Source of the DNA: Roseivirga sp. UBA6052
Lineage (GTDB): Bacteria; Bacteroidota; Bacteroidia; Cytophagales; Cyclobacteriaceae
DNA: 64,000 nt
Assembly (NCBI GenBank): GCA_002427755.1
Contig: DIYO01000001.1
Span: forward strand, 620,001 to 684,000
Direction: 5' to 3'
Positions 34,956-43,072 of this stretch are shown here, one piece after another; the stretch's first letter is position 1, and the number at the start of each line of letters is the position of its first letter. The notes beneath the pieces were generated by a model. It was not told where the DNA came from. It was given only the letters and a program-made list of their open reading frames with translations, and did not search any database. The translations under genes and the position numbers were made by a program.

Positions 34956-35017
34956 GTGCCTAACAAGGCATATAGTGCATACCCTGCGGGATACGCACCA
35001 TATACAAACCGTTATTT
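34956..35017 (+). other. attC-like recombination site E (right end of the array)
   Basis: A 62-bp imperfect palindrome: GTGCCTAAC (34956-34964), arms CATATAGTGCATACCC and GGGATACGCACCATATA around TGC, and GTTATTT (35011-35017). GTGCCTAAC complements the GTTGGGCAC that opens cassette C5 at 32554 with one mismatch. It abuts the ATG of the next gene. Confidence 0.78.
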
Positions 35018-35356
35018 ATGATCAACTATAACGACAAGAAGTTTCAAGCGGTAAGTAATTCACCCAATGGTGAAGTAAATAGTGAGATGATCTTTCACTA
35101 CAAACAAGAAGGCAATCGCTTATACTGCCATTACTTTGGAGGTAAGATTCTGGAAGGTTGGTTAGAGGGCCAAGTGAGTCAAGAAGGCGTGATTCAAATG
35201 AATTATACCCAAGTCAACACCGAAGGCATTCAGAATGCAGGCAAATGCACTTCAACCCCTGAAGTACTTAGCAATGGCAAAATAAGACTGCATGAAGCAT
35301 GGCAATGGACAACGGGTGATCAATCTAAAGGAACTTCAATTTTAGAAGAAATCTAA
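35018..35356 (+). CDS. Small conserved protein (often labelled n-acetylglutamate synthase-like)
   Basis: A 112-residue beta-rich protein containing MINYNDKKFQAVSNSPNGEV, FHYKQEGNRLYCHYFGGKIL and RLHEAWQWTTGDQSKGTSIL. Related small proteins are annotated as n-acetylglutamate synthase in databases, but there is no GNAT acetyl-CoA loop here and I would not trust that activity. Its ATG is four bases after the last GTT of the cassette array, as close as a cassette gene would be, but no matching attC follows, so it is either the right-hand chromosomal neighbour or a cassette that lost its site. Its stop overlaps the ywbE start as TAATG. Confidence 0.7.
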   Translation: MINYNDKKFQAVSNSPNGEVNSEMIFHYKQEGNRLYCHYFGGKILEGWLEGQVSQEGVIQMNYTQVNTEGIQNAGKCTSTPEVLSNGKIRLHEAWQWTTGDQSKGTSILEEI

Positions 35357-35556
35357 TGGACGGGAGAAAAAGAGCTGATATATCGATTGGTGCAGAAGTA
35401 CAGATTGTGCTCAAACAAGATCAAAGAACAGGTGAACTTACACATGGCTTTGTACAGCGTATTCTTACCAAATCTTCTTTTCATCCTCATGGCATTAAAG
35501 TGAGGTTGGAAGATGGGCAAGTGGGCAGGGTGAAAGGAGTTATTGAAGAAGATTAG
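35356..35556 (+). CDS. YwbE family protein
   Basis: A 66-residue protein of the YwbE family: DGRKRADISIGAEVQIVLKQ at the start, QRTGELTHGFVQRILTKS in the middle and SFHPHGIKVRLEDGQVGRVK at the end. It looks like a small beta-barrel domain. The cellular role of the family is not known. Translation is coupled to the preceding gene through TAATG. Confidence 0.88.
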   Translation: MDGRKRADISIGAEVQIVLKQDQRTGELTHGFVQRILTKSSFHPHGIKVRLEDGQVGRVKGVIEED

Positions 35557-35564
35557 TTTTAAAT

Positions 35565-35674
35565 CGTCACTCTGAGAGTTCAGTTTACTGAACCGAAAGA
35601 GTCCCTTAAATTGGAGAAGTTACTTCCTCTCTTTAAGTAGATTCTTTCAGTCACTTCGTTCCTTCAGAATGACG
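35565..35674. repeat. Palindromic intergenic repeat
   Basis: Starts CGTCACTCTGAGAG and ends CCTTCAGAATGACG, which are largely complementary, with inner arms carrying GAAAGAGTCCC and GATTCTTTCAGTC. Repeats of this kind (CGTCATTCTGA...) are scattered between genes in many Bacteroidota genomes. It may also stop transcription after ywbE. Confidence 0.55.
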
Positions 35675-35734
35675 TAGAATATTTAATTTTGCCTAAAATC
35701 GCGAGTCTCACTACGCCATACTCAAGACTTATAA

Positions 35735-36430
35735 ATGCTTGAAATTCTCCATCAAGACGAACACATTGTAGCCATAAACAAACCCAATGGGCTGTTGGTG
35801 CATAGAACTTCTATTGCTACAAATACAGATACTTTTGCAGTACAAGAGCTTCGAAACCAACTAAACCAGCACGTCTACCCCATTCACAGGCTAGATAGAA
35901 AAACTTCCGGTGTATTACTCTTTGCGCTTAAACCGGAGTTAGTAGCTCCTTTACAAGCTCAATTCGCAGAAAGTAAGGTGTCCAAAACCTATTTGGCGAT
36001 CTTAAGAGGTTGGACTGATGATGAAGGCCTAATCGACTATTCTTTGACCAATGATTCAGGAAAAACACAAGAAGCCATAACAGCATATAAAACGCTAGAA
36101 AGAAAGGAGATTCCGGTACCCTTTGGCAAACACCAAACTAGTAGATACTCTTTAGTCGAGGCCAAACCACAAACGGGAAGAATGCATCAATTGAGAAAGC
36201 ATTTTGCTCACATTTTGCATCCCATTATTGGAGATCGCCCGCATGGTTGTAACAAGCAGAACAGGCTATTCCTGGAGAAATGGCATATGAATACCATGTT
36301 ACTCCATGCGTCTGAATTAGTGTTCGAGCACCCCATAACTAAGGATAATAAAAAACTCAGTGCTTCATTAAACACTGAGTTTTCTAGAATGCTCCAAGTC
36401 TTGGCTTTCAACTACTCTCCTGCTTTGTAA
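35735..36430 (+). CDS. truC: tRNA pseudouridine synthase C (RluA family)
   Basis: A 231-residue RluA-family synthase. The catalytic motif HRLDRKTSGVLLF has Asp54. The C-terminal segment QTGRMHQLRKHFAHILHPIIGDRPHG is typical of TruC, which modifies U65 in tRNA. There is no N-terminal S4 domain, also as in TruC. The 3' end overlaps the convergent PPK2 gene by 19 bases. Confidence 0.88.
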   Translation: MLEILHQDEHIVAINKPNGLLVHRTSIATNTDTFAVQELRNQLNQHVYPIHRLDRKTSGVLLFALKPELVAPLQAQFAESKVSKTYLAILRGWTDDEGLIDYSLTNDSGKTQEAITAYKTLERKEIPVPFGKHQTSRYSLVEAKPQTGRMHQLRKHFAHILHPIIGDRPHGCNKQNRLFLEKWHMNTMLLHASELVFEHPITKDNKKLSASLNTEFSRMLQVLAFNYSPAL

Positions 36431-37194
36431 GGAATAGTCTTTAGAATATGCTTGATAACTGAAACTCTAGCCGTTGTCTTTCTATTGGCTCTTAAAATGA
36501 TCCAAGGCGAATGTGGTTTATTGGTATGCGCAAACATTCGCTCTTTATATTCTGTATAAGTGTCCCAGAGTTCTTGTGCTTGTGCGTCTACAGGAGACAT
36601 TTTCCAACGTTTCAGAGGATTATGCTCAATGTCAAGAAAACGTTTTTGTTGTTCTTCCTTAGTAATTGAAAAGTAGAACTTCATCAAAATAATACCATCA
36701 TTCACGAGCATATTCTCAAAGTCATTTACTTCACGCATAAAGCGCTCGTATTCTTCATTCGTACAGAAACCATTTACCGGCTCTACAACCGCTCTATTAT
36801 ACCAGCTACGGTCGAAAAGCACCATTTCACCCGGATTGGGTAGCTGATTGATGTATCGCTGAAAATACCATTGCCCCCTTTCTTCTTCAGTAGGCTTTGG
36901 CAAGGCCACTACTCTGTAATTTCTAGGATTTATATGGTGAGTAACCCTTCTGATGGCACCACCTTTTCCCGCAGCATCTCTACCTTCAAAAAGCAAACAC
37001 ACACGCTGGTTATTAGCTATTACCCATTGCTGCATTTTGATCAATTCAACCTGTAGGTCTTCCAAAGTTCTTTCATACTTCACATATCTCAATACCTTTT
37101 CAGGGTTGATATTGTCCCCTTGCTGAAGCATTAATTTGATGGCCTTATTTGAATTAAGAAGCTTAAGATCCGAATCTGAAAAATTATACTTCAT
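36412..37194 (-). CDS. Polyphosphate kinase 2 family protein (second copy)
   Basis: A 260-residue PPK2-domain protein. Walker A is FEGRDAAGKGGA (about residues 69-80) and the lid/Walker B region contains MVLFDRSWYNRAVVEPVNGF. The segment HNPLKRWKMSPVDAQAQELW is typical of class I PPK2. Such enzymes move phosphate between polyphosphate and nucleoside di- or monophosphates. It follows a paralogue two bases upstream, so both are made from one transcript and may form hetero-oligomers or differ in substrate. Confidence 0.92.
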   Translation of the reverse strand: MKYNFSDSDLKLLNSNKAIKLMLQQGDNINPEKVLRYVKYERTLEDLQVELIKMQQWVIANNQRVCLLFEGRDAAGKGGAIRRVTHHINPRNYRVVALPKPTEEERGQWYFQRYINQLPNPGEMVLFDRSWYNRAVVEPVNGFCTNEEYERFMREVNDFENMLVNDGIILMKFYFSITKEEQQKRFLDIEHNPLKRWKMSPVDAQAQELWDTYTEYKERMFAHTNKPHSPWIILRANRKTTARVSVIKHILKTIPYKAGE

Positions 37195-37196
37195 GG

Positions 37197-38096
37197 CTAT
37201 ACAAGGTGATAAATTGAACGATGAAATCTCATAACTACATTCGGGTCTGGAAGTACAGTAGTATTTGCATTTTCCTTTCCATCATACTCAAACTTGGAGA
37301 GTACGTGCCTAATACATTCTAATCGTGCGATCTTCTTGTTATTGGTTTTGATAATGGTCCAAGGACTAAAGTTTGTATGGGTACGCGCAAACATCTGTTC
37401 TTTGTAATAGGTGTATTTCTCCCACATTTCTTGTCCTTTCTCATCTACAGGACTCAGTTTCCACTGTTTGAGTGGGTTACTTCTTCTAGCATCGAACCTT
37501 CTGCTTTGTTCGTCTTTGTTAATGGAGAACCATAGTTTGATCACATGCACGCCATCTTCAAAGAGCATATGTTCAAATTCGGGTACTTGACGCATAAATT
37601 GCTGGTATTGATCTTCAGTACAGAAACCCATTACAGGTTCAACTACGGCTCTATTGTACCAACTCCTATCGAAGAAGACCACTTCGCCTGCATTTGGTAA
37701 TTCTTTAATATATCTTCTGAAATACCACTGCTTTCTTTCCAAATCAGTAGGTTTATTCAAAGCTACTACGCGTAATGAACGAGGATTCATATGCTCCACA
37801 AACCTCTTAATAGATCCGCCCTTTCCTGCAGCATCACGACCTTCAAAAATAACTGCCACACGCTGGTCGGTATCAGCAATCCAACGCTGCCATTTCACCA
37901 ATTCTATTTGCAGTTGCTCAAGTTGACGCTCGTAGTCAAGGTTGAAAATAGCTTTGCTATAATCTCTACCTCTATCCTGGAGTAAAGACTCAAGCTCAGC
38001 TCTAGTTTCAATGTTAGAAAAGTCTTCGTTTGTTAATCGTTTATTGTCAGTTAAACGGCCACCAACGGAGTCATCAGTCAGTAAAAATTCACTCAT
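37197..38096 (-). CDS. ppk2: Polyphosphate kinase 2 family protein (first copy)
   Basis: A 299-residue PPK2 protein, with an N-terminal extension of about 45 residues over its neighbour. Walker A FEGRDAAGKGGS is near residues 84-95, then VVFFDRSWYNRAVVEPVMGF and SNPLKQWKLSPVDEKGQEMW. It is closely similar to the second copy, so a tandem duplication is likely. No ppk1 or ppx gene is seen nearby. The start ATG at 38096 is the only good one. Confidence 0.92.
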   Translation of the reverse strand: MSEFLLTDDSVGGRLTDNKRLTNEDFSNIETRAELESLLQDRGRDYSKAIFNLDYERQLEQLQIELVKWQRWIADTDQRVAVIFEGRDAAGKGGSIKRFVEHMNPRSLRVVALNKPTDLERKQWYFRRYIKELPNAGEVVFFDRSWYNRAVVEPVMGFCTEDQYQQFMRQVPEFEHMLFEDGVHVIKLWFSINKDEQSRRFDARRSNPLKQWKLSPVDEKGQEMWEKYTYYKEQMFARTHTNFSPWTIIKTNNKKIARLECIRHVLSKFEYDGKENANTTVLPDPNVVMRFHRSIYHLV

Positions 38097-38182
38097 AAAT
38101 TAATATCAGGGGGTTCGAACCCAAGATAACCAATAAACTATGACCAAAAGCTGAGGAAAATCAACATTTGATGAATGGAGCA

Positions 38183-39229
38183 CTATTTTACATGTGCCCT
38201 AATGGTAAGCACTTGGGTAGGCTTAGCAGGATCATTAGTAAAGATGGCCAGGGTTTTTCTTTCAAGCCCGATCCTACCCCTTGCATTAAAGGTAGCTTTG
38301 AGCTCAATCACCTCGCCAATCGCGAGCGTTTTTTTAGGAAGATCGTATGTCAAACAATCACAATTAGACTCTATTGCCTCAATGTTCAGTTCATCGCCTC
38401 CGCTGTTTCTTAAGTTAAAAGTAGTTTCGACCACTTCCCCAACGCTAATGACTTTAAAATCGTGGCTTAATCGGCTGAAACTAATTTTTGGAGCATCTAT
38501 AGCAGCGGTATCAGGCTTGTTAATTAGAGTGTACTGAATTGGAAAAGAACCTATCAATTTATCCTTAGCATATAGATTGAGTCTCTCCTTTTTGAAACCA
38601 CTACTAAGGCTATCAGTACGAAGTGAGATACTCATTTTGGCAAATGCATTATGAGGTATCTCAGAAGGCTCAAAACTTAACTCCACCGGAAGATTGGTTT
38701 TTAGGTCATCTAGATTCAACTCCTGACCGGAAAAATTAAACACATCAAAACTGCGCTCTAAATCATCTCCAATAAAACCTTGTCTCAAATTGAAAACATT
38801 CTCCTTTGCCCTAAAAGGCCAAAACCCATTTTTATAGGCCTTCAGTATATCGCTTTCGGCTGCTAACTTTTTAAACTTAAAGAGATAGCCTACCAGCAAA
38901 TCATTTTGATCATCCAGTAATCGCAGTTCATACTCATGATCACCTACCCTTTCCGGTAAAGAGAGTCTTACAGGAATAGTGATCGTTCCCCCCTTACTAA
39001 CTCCCTTATCTTCTGGTTTAGCTTCCAATAATTCATTGGACGACCAAAATTTAATTTTCAGATCTCTGTCTGAATTATTCTCCCAAGTGATGGTTCTTTC
39101 AATCGTTTTTAACTCCCCTTCTAATGCACCTAATTCTACCTCAATCAATTCTTGTGCGTTTGCATTAAATATTAATGTCAGGATTGTAAATCCAACGAAA
39201 ACGGAATACCTAAGTGTCTTACTTCTCAT
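38183..39229 (-). CDS. Exported DUF1573-domain protein
   Basis: About 348 residues from the ATG at 39229 (MRSKTLRYSVFVG), which places a signal peptide ending at NANAQ at the N-terminus; an upstream TTG at 39250 is less likely. The C-terminal 110 residues match DUF1573, an immunoglobulin-like domain: FSRLSHDFKVISVGEVVETTFNLRNSGGDELNIEAIESNCDCLTYD, with the CDC pair typical of the family. The preceding part probably has two more beta-sandwich domains. These proteins are common in the Bacteroidota periplasm or surface; the function is unknown. Confidence 0.8.
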   Translation of the reverse strand: MRSKTLRYSVFVGFTILTLIFNANAQELIEVELGALEGELKTIERTITWENNSDRDLKIKFWSSNELLEAKPEDKGVSKGGTITIPVRLSLPERVGDHEYELRLLDDQNDLLVGYLFKFKKLAAESDILKAYKNGFWPFRAKENVFNLRQGFIGDDLERSFDVFNFSGQELNLDDLKTNLPVELSFEPSEIPHNAFAKMSISLRTDSLSSGFKKERLNLYAKDKLIGSFPIQYTLINKPDTAAIDAPKISFSRLSHDFKVISVGEVVETTFNLRNSGGDELNIEAIESNCDCLTYDLPKKTLAIGEVIELKATFNARGRIGLERKTLAIFTNDPAKPTQVLTIRAHVK

Positions 39230-39313
39230 GCAATTATTGAATGACTTCAAATTAAACGGTCAAATATTGAAACTGACCTATTAATTGTATTTAATTTGCC
39301 CAAAATTCGATCT

Positions 39314-40282
39314 ATGGCACGTATTCTTACGGGTATTCAATCTTCAGGCAAACCTCATTTAGGTAATCTCTTAGGCGCAATTCTTCCGGCTATTGAACTT
39401 TCTAAAAATCCGGAAAACGATTCGTTCTTCTTTATTGCTGATTTGCATGCGCTTACAACAATTAAAGATGCCGCCACTAGAATTGAGAACACCAATGCAG
39501 TGGCTGCTGCTTGGCTGGCTTGCGGATTCGATACTGAAAAGAATACATTCTATAGACAATCTAAAGTGCCCGAAGTAACTGAGTTAACTTGGTTTTTAAA
39601 TTGCTTTACGCCTTTTCCAATGTTGGCTAATGCGCACAGTTTTAAAGACAAAGCAGATCGCTTATCTGATGTGAATGCCGGTCTTTTTACCTACCCGGTT
39701 TTAATGGCTTGTGATATTTTGATGTACGATGCCAACATAGTTCCCGTAGGTAAAGACCAAAAGCAGCACTTAGAAATGACGAGAGATATCGCCAGTACCA
39801 TGAATCATCAGTACGGAGATATTTTCGTTCTTCCTGAATCGCAAATCAGTGAGGATACCATGACGGTACCTGGTTTGGATGGTCAGAAGATGAGTAAATC
39901 CTATGGCAACACCATTGACATCTTCCAACCAGACAAAAAGCTCAGAAAGAACATCATGAAGATAGTTTCTGATAGCACCCCTCTAGAAGAACCTAAAAAT
40001 CCTGATACGGACAATACCTTTGCGCTATACTCGCTGTTAGCAAACGAAGATCAAATCGCTGAAATGCGTAAGAACTATCTAGAAGGTGGCTATGGTTACG
40101 GACATGCCAAACAAGCCTTGTATGAGTTAATTCTTGAGAAGTTCTCTGAAGAGAGAGAAAAGTTCGACTATTACATGAATAACCTCGATCTGTTAAATCA
40201 AGAGTTAGAAAAAGGCGAAAGTAAGGCAAGAGAAGTGGGCCAGCAAGTATTGGCTAGAGTAAAGAAAGCCGTTGGTTTCTAA
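39314..40282 (+). CDS. trpS: Tryptophan-tRNA ligase
   Basis: Charges tRNA-Trp. A 322-residue class I synthetase with GIQSSGKPHLGN (HIGH-equivalent PHLGN, residues 14-18) and KMSKS at residues 192-196 in DGQKMSKSYGN. PVGKDQKQHLEMTRDIA is the ATP/tryptophan region. I start at the ATG at 39314, which gives the standard family N-terminus; an in-frame TTG at 39296 is rejected. A strong terminator follows. Confidence 0.96.
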   Translation: MARILTGIQSSGKPHLGNLLGAILPAIELSKNPENDSFFFIADLHALTTIKDAATRIENTNAVAAAWLACGFDTEKNTFYRQSKVPEVTELTWFLNCFTPFPMLANAHSFKDKADRLSDVNAGLFTYPVLMACDILMYDANIVPVGKDQKQHLEMTRDIASTMNHQYGDIFVLPESQISEDTMTVPGLDGQKMSKSYGNTIDIFQPDKKLRKNIMKIVSDSTPLEEPKNPDTDNTFALYSLLANEDQIAEMRKNYLEGGYGYGHAKQALYELILEKFSEEREKFDYYMNNLDLLNQELEKGESKAREVGQQVLARVKKAVGF

Positions 40283-40307
40283 AACAAAGTCCAAAAAAAT
40301 TACTGAT

Positions 40308-40332
40308 AAGCACCTTCACAAGGTGCTTTTTT
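40308..40332 (+). terminator. Intrinsic terminator of trpS
   Basis: AAGCACCTT (40308-40316) pairs perfectly with AAGGTGCTT (40320-40328), closed by a three-base loop and followed by a run of T to 40332. Confidence 0.9.
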
Positions 40333-40461
40333 CATTTATAGAAAGAGGTATCCAAGGTACTAAACGCTACTTTCTAGCAGCTTATCCCCTACTCCTTACA
40401 GCTTATCGAACATATCTAATCGAGGGCTAAATCAGCGGTAATTTTGAATAAATATTTAGCC

Positions 40462-42420
40462 ATGAAGAAGAACTATGTCCTTTTAGCCCTCCTATTTTTT
40501 GTGTTTTCTTGTATTGATAGACCAGAAGATTTTACTCCGGAGGAAGAGGTTACTGACCTGACAACCATTACTTTCCCTGATTCCTTCAAATTCCAAACTG
40601 AGCGATCGGTACAATTGAGTGTTACCGACTTAGCCAGTAGAGCAGCTGTATACTCGCTCTCTTATGAATTTGGTGGATACGAATTCAACTTGGGTAAGTT
40701 CGTTAAGAACAGTGGAGGATTAAATACTACGCTCACCATCCCTGCTGCCGTACAATCCATTAAACTTGAAAAGAAAACGAGTCAAGGCACTCAAGACTAT
40801 GACGTGTCAATTGTTGGAGGCGTAGGCCGTCTTTCTCTTAATGATGTGACGACTGCGGCCAATGTAGCCGGCTGTACCGATGAATTGTTTGCAGTTAATA
40901 ACAACGGACATTTCTTCAAAATCGATTTAATGGACGGCAACTTCGATAAAACGGACATGCCAAACCTCCAAGGTGGTGGTTCTATTGCCAATACATTAGA
41001 TCAAGAAAATGGCATCATGTACTATAACGTGGCTCAAACACTTTATGCCTATGATGTAAATACAGGCAACTACAGTACGGTGTACAATGCTAATCCATAT
41101 AATGGCAGTTATCCTCGACTGGCATTAAAAGACGGCTTCTTCTACATGGGTAATGGAAGTTCAATGTATAAGGTGAATGCGTCAACCAATGAAGTTGTAG
41201 CCCAATATGCGATTGATGGATTTGTAAACAGCAATGGAGGTGGTGACTTAGCCTTTACTACAGATGGCGAACTCTATCTGGCTTGTTTCTCTGGTTTATA
41301 CAAATTCACAGATATTAATGATGATACAGGAAGAGCAACTATTACTAGGATTAGTGCTGAGAACTTCCCCTTCCAGCTGACTTCAATGGCTATTGATAGA
41401 CAAGACCGAATCTTTGTCGGAACCAACGATAATAATTCAAATCTGATCATGATAAGCAAAGAAGACGGTGCTTATCAAATAGTAAAAACTTACGATAGAA
41501 AGATAAATGACTTAACGGCATGGAGATGTGCGGTTGAAGACTTAGAAGATACAGATACTGACCAAGATGGTATTCCAGATGTGATTGATGATTACCCTAA
41601 TGACCCTGAAGCAGCTACAGACGTATATACGCCTTCAGCATTGGGAAATGGAACCTATGCTTTTGAAGACTTCTGGCCTCAAAAAGGAGACTACGACTTT
41701 AACGATATGGTGGTAAGCTACAGATATACCAACGTATTAAATAGCCAGAATCAGTCAGTAAGATTTAAAATGGACATTACGCTCAAAGCTATTGGTGCCG
41801 GATATCACCACGGCTTTGGAATAGAACTTGACGTTGATAAGTCAAAAGTAGAAAGTGTAACCGGCAATGCCTTGAATGGTAGTCTTGTGACGGTTGAGGC
41901 CAATGGCTTAGAGGCTAATCAGAACAAGGCAGTGGTCATCATATTTAACGACACGTTCGACCATATGAGGCCACCTGCAGGAGCTCAGTTTGTGAATACA
42001 GACGATACAGAAGCTTATGTTGAGCCGGTTACCTTTAACGTTGTCATTGAGTTTACAGAACCAATAGATCCTGAAACCATAGGGAATGCGCCTTTCAATC
42101 CATTTATCTTCTTTAGTAACGATAGAAGTAGAGAAATTCATCTGGCTGGCAGGGCACCTACTAACCTTGCTGATCAAGCGTTGTTCGGAACTGAAGATGA
42201 CGATAGTGGTATTGAAACCGGCAAATTCTATCAAGATGCCAATAACTTGCCATGGGCCATTCATGTAATGCACGAGTTCAGATACCCAATGGAAAAGAAG
42301 AGAATCAATTCTGCTTATAACAAATTCAACGATTGGGGATTAAGTAATGGTACTAACTACACAGATTGGTACGGTGATGCTAATGGATACAGAAATACGG
42401 GTAAAATATATTTTAGATAA
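40462..42420 (+). CDS. LruC-domain surface lipoprotein
   Basis: About 652 residues from the ATG at 40462 (MKKNYVLLALLFFVFSC), a lipoprotein signal with lipidated Cys at residue 17. A beta-propeller-like middle (VNNNGHFFKIDLMDG, QENGIMYYNVAQTLYAYDVNTG, TDGELYLACFSGLYKF) is followed by a calcium-binding thrombospondin-3-like motif (DTDTDQDGIPDVIDDYPND) and a C-terminal LruC domain beginning YAFEDFWPQKGDYDFNDMVV. LruC-domain proteins are outer-surface proteins in Bacteroidota and Leptospira. A TAATTTTG element at 40439-40446 lies just before the start. Confidence 0.82.
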   Translation: MKKNYVLLALLFFVFSCIDRPEDFTPEEEVTDLTTITFPDSFKFQTERSVQLSVTDLASRAAVYSLSYEFGGYEFNLGKFVKNSGGLNTTLTIPAAVQSIKLEKKTSQGTQDYDVSIVGGVGRLSLNDVTTAANVAGCTDELFAVNNNGHFFKIDLMDGNFDKTDMPNLQGGGSIANTLDQENGIMYYNVAQTLYAYDVNTGNYSTVYNANPYNGSYPRLALKDGFFYMGNGSSMYKVNASTNEVVAQYAIDGFVNSNGGGDLAFTTDGELYLACFSGLYKFTDINDDTGRATITRISAENFPFQLTSMAIDRQDRIFVGTNDNNSNLIMISKEDGAYQIVKTYDRKINDLTAWRCAVEDLEDTDTDQDGIPDVIDDYPNDPEAATDVYTPSALGNGTYAFEDFWPQKGDYDFNDMVVSYRYTNVLNSQNQSVRFKMDITLKAIGAGYHHGFGIELDVDKSKVESVTGNALNGSLVTVEANGLEANQNKAVVIIFNDTFDHMRPPAGAQFVNTDDTEAYVEPVTFNVVIEFTEPIDPETIGNAPFNPFIFFSNDRSREIHLAGRAPTNLADQALFGTEDDDSGIETGKFYQDANNLPWAIHVMHEFRYPMEKKRINSAYNKFNDWGLSNGTNYTDWYGDANGYRNTGKIYFR

Positions 42421-42489
42421 TATTTATGCTTTTTCTGTTAATTTCATGCACCATTCTGCGTAACAATCGTTATATCAGTAAACTGTATT

Positions 42490-43038
42490 ATGAAAAAGCC
42501 ATCCATATTCGTTTTGCTTCCTTTCTTGTTAGCCGTTTTGGTTATCTCGTGTACCAACCAATCGACTGAAGAAGGACTAGAATTCACAGGAAATGAAGTT
42601 GAATTTGAGCTGGTTCCTGGTACAGTACAAGGCAATACCACTACTGGAACTATCCTCATAAGAGAAAGAGCAGATGGCGCTGCTCAAATAGATATTACAA
42701 TGAACGGGGTGATTGCAAATGCAGTTCACCCTGTTCATTTGCATTTTGGTAACTTAGATGCTGATGGTGATGTAGCCACTTTCTTAGGCGAATTAAGAGA
42801 AGAAAATGGTGTAGGTAGATCAACTACAATTCTCAGTACACTTTCAGATAACAGTTCATTAGATTACAATGACTTTTTACTTTTTGATGGCAGTATCAAG
42901 GTGCATTTCGAAGAATCAGGCCCATTGGAAAACGAGCTACTTGGAGCTGTAAACATTGGCTTAAACGTTGAGCAGAATGCGGATTATCTTCAGGGCATTA
43001 AAAGCATTACAAGCTGTAATTCAGATTTTAGCAATTAG
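42490..43038 (+). CDS. CHRD-domain-like lipoprotein
   Basis: A 182-residue lipoprotein (lipobox VISC, Cys at residue 21) with one CHRD-like beta domain: GNTTTGTILIRERADGAAQIDITMNGV, then HPVHLHFGNLDADGDVATFLGEL, where the HPVHLH pair resembles the HxHxG histidines of CHRD domains. CHRD-domain function is poorly known; in animals it is found in chordin. It follows the LruC lipoprotein by 70 bp and may be co-expressed as another surface protein. Confidence 0.72.
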   Translation: MKKPSIFVLLPFLLAVLVISCTNQSTEEGLEFTGNEVEFELVPGTVQGNTTTGTILIRERADGAAQIDITMNGVIANAVHPVHLHFGNLDADGDVATFLGELREENGVGRSTTILSTLSDNSSLDYNDFLLFDGSIKVHFEESGPLENELLGAVNIGLNVEQNADYLQGIKSITSCNSDFSN

Positions 43039-43072
43039 TCAGAATTCTCTTTCTAATTCTAGTCTCATATAA

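Larger units (their letters stand above)
30532..35011 (+). mobile_element. Integron-like cassette array without a nearby integrase (five cassettes)
   Basis: Five consecutive cassettes on the plus strand: C1 30532-31065, C2 31066-31416, C3 31417-32206, C4 32207-32554, C5 32555-35011. Each begins after a G^TT and ends in an attC-like palindrome. In each, the cassette's first bases complement the start of its own attC: GTTGTGCTT/AAGCACAAC, GTTGGGATT/AATCCCAAC, GTTATAGCC/GGCTATAAC, GTTGAGATTAAT/ATTAATCTCAAC, and GTTGGGCAC/GTGCCTAAC (one mismatch). That is what circular cassettes closing on their own attC produce. All ORFs face the same way and begin close after the boundary. No intI gene is in the window, so this would be classed as a cluster of attC sites lacking an integrase unless one exists elsewhere. 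Confidence 0.8.

Noticed and set aside
40439..40446. TAATTTTG as promoter of the LruC gene
   Set aside because: The match is exact, but it lies only 15 bases before the start codon, leaving almost no leader; kept as a remark in the gene entry only.
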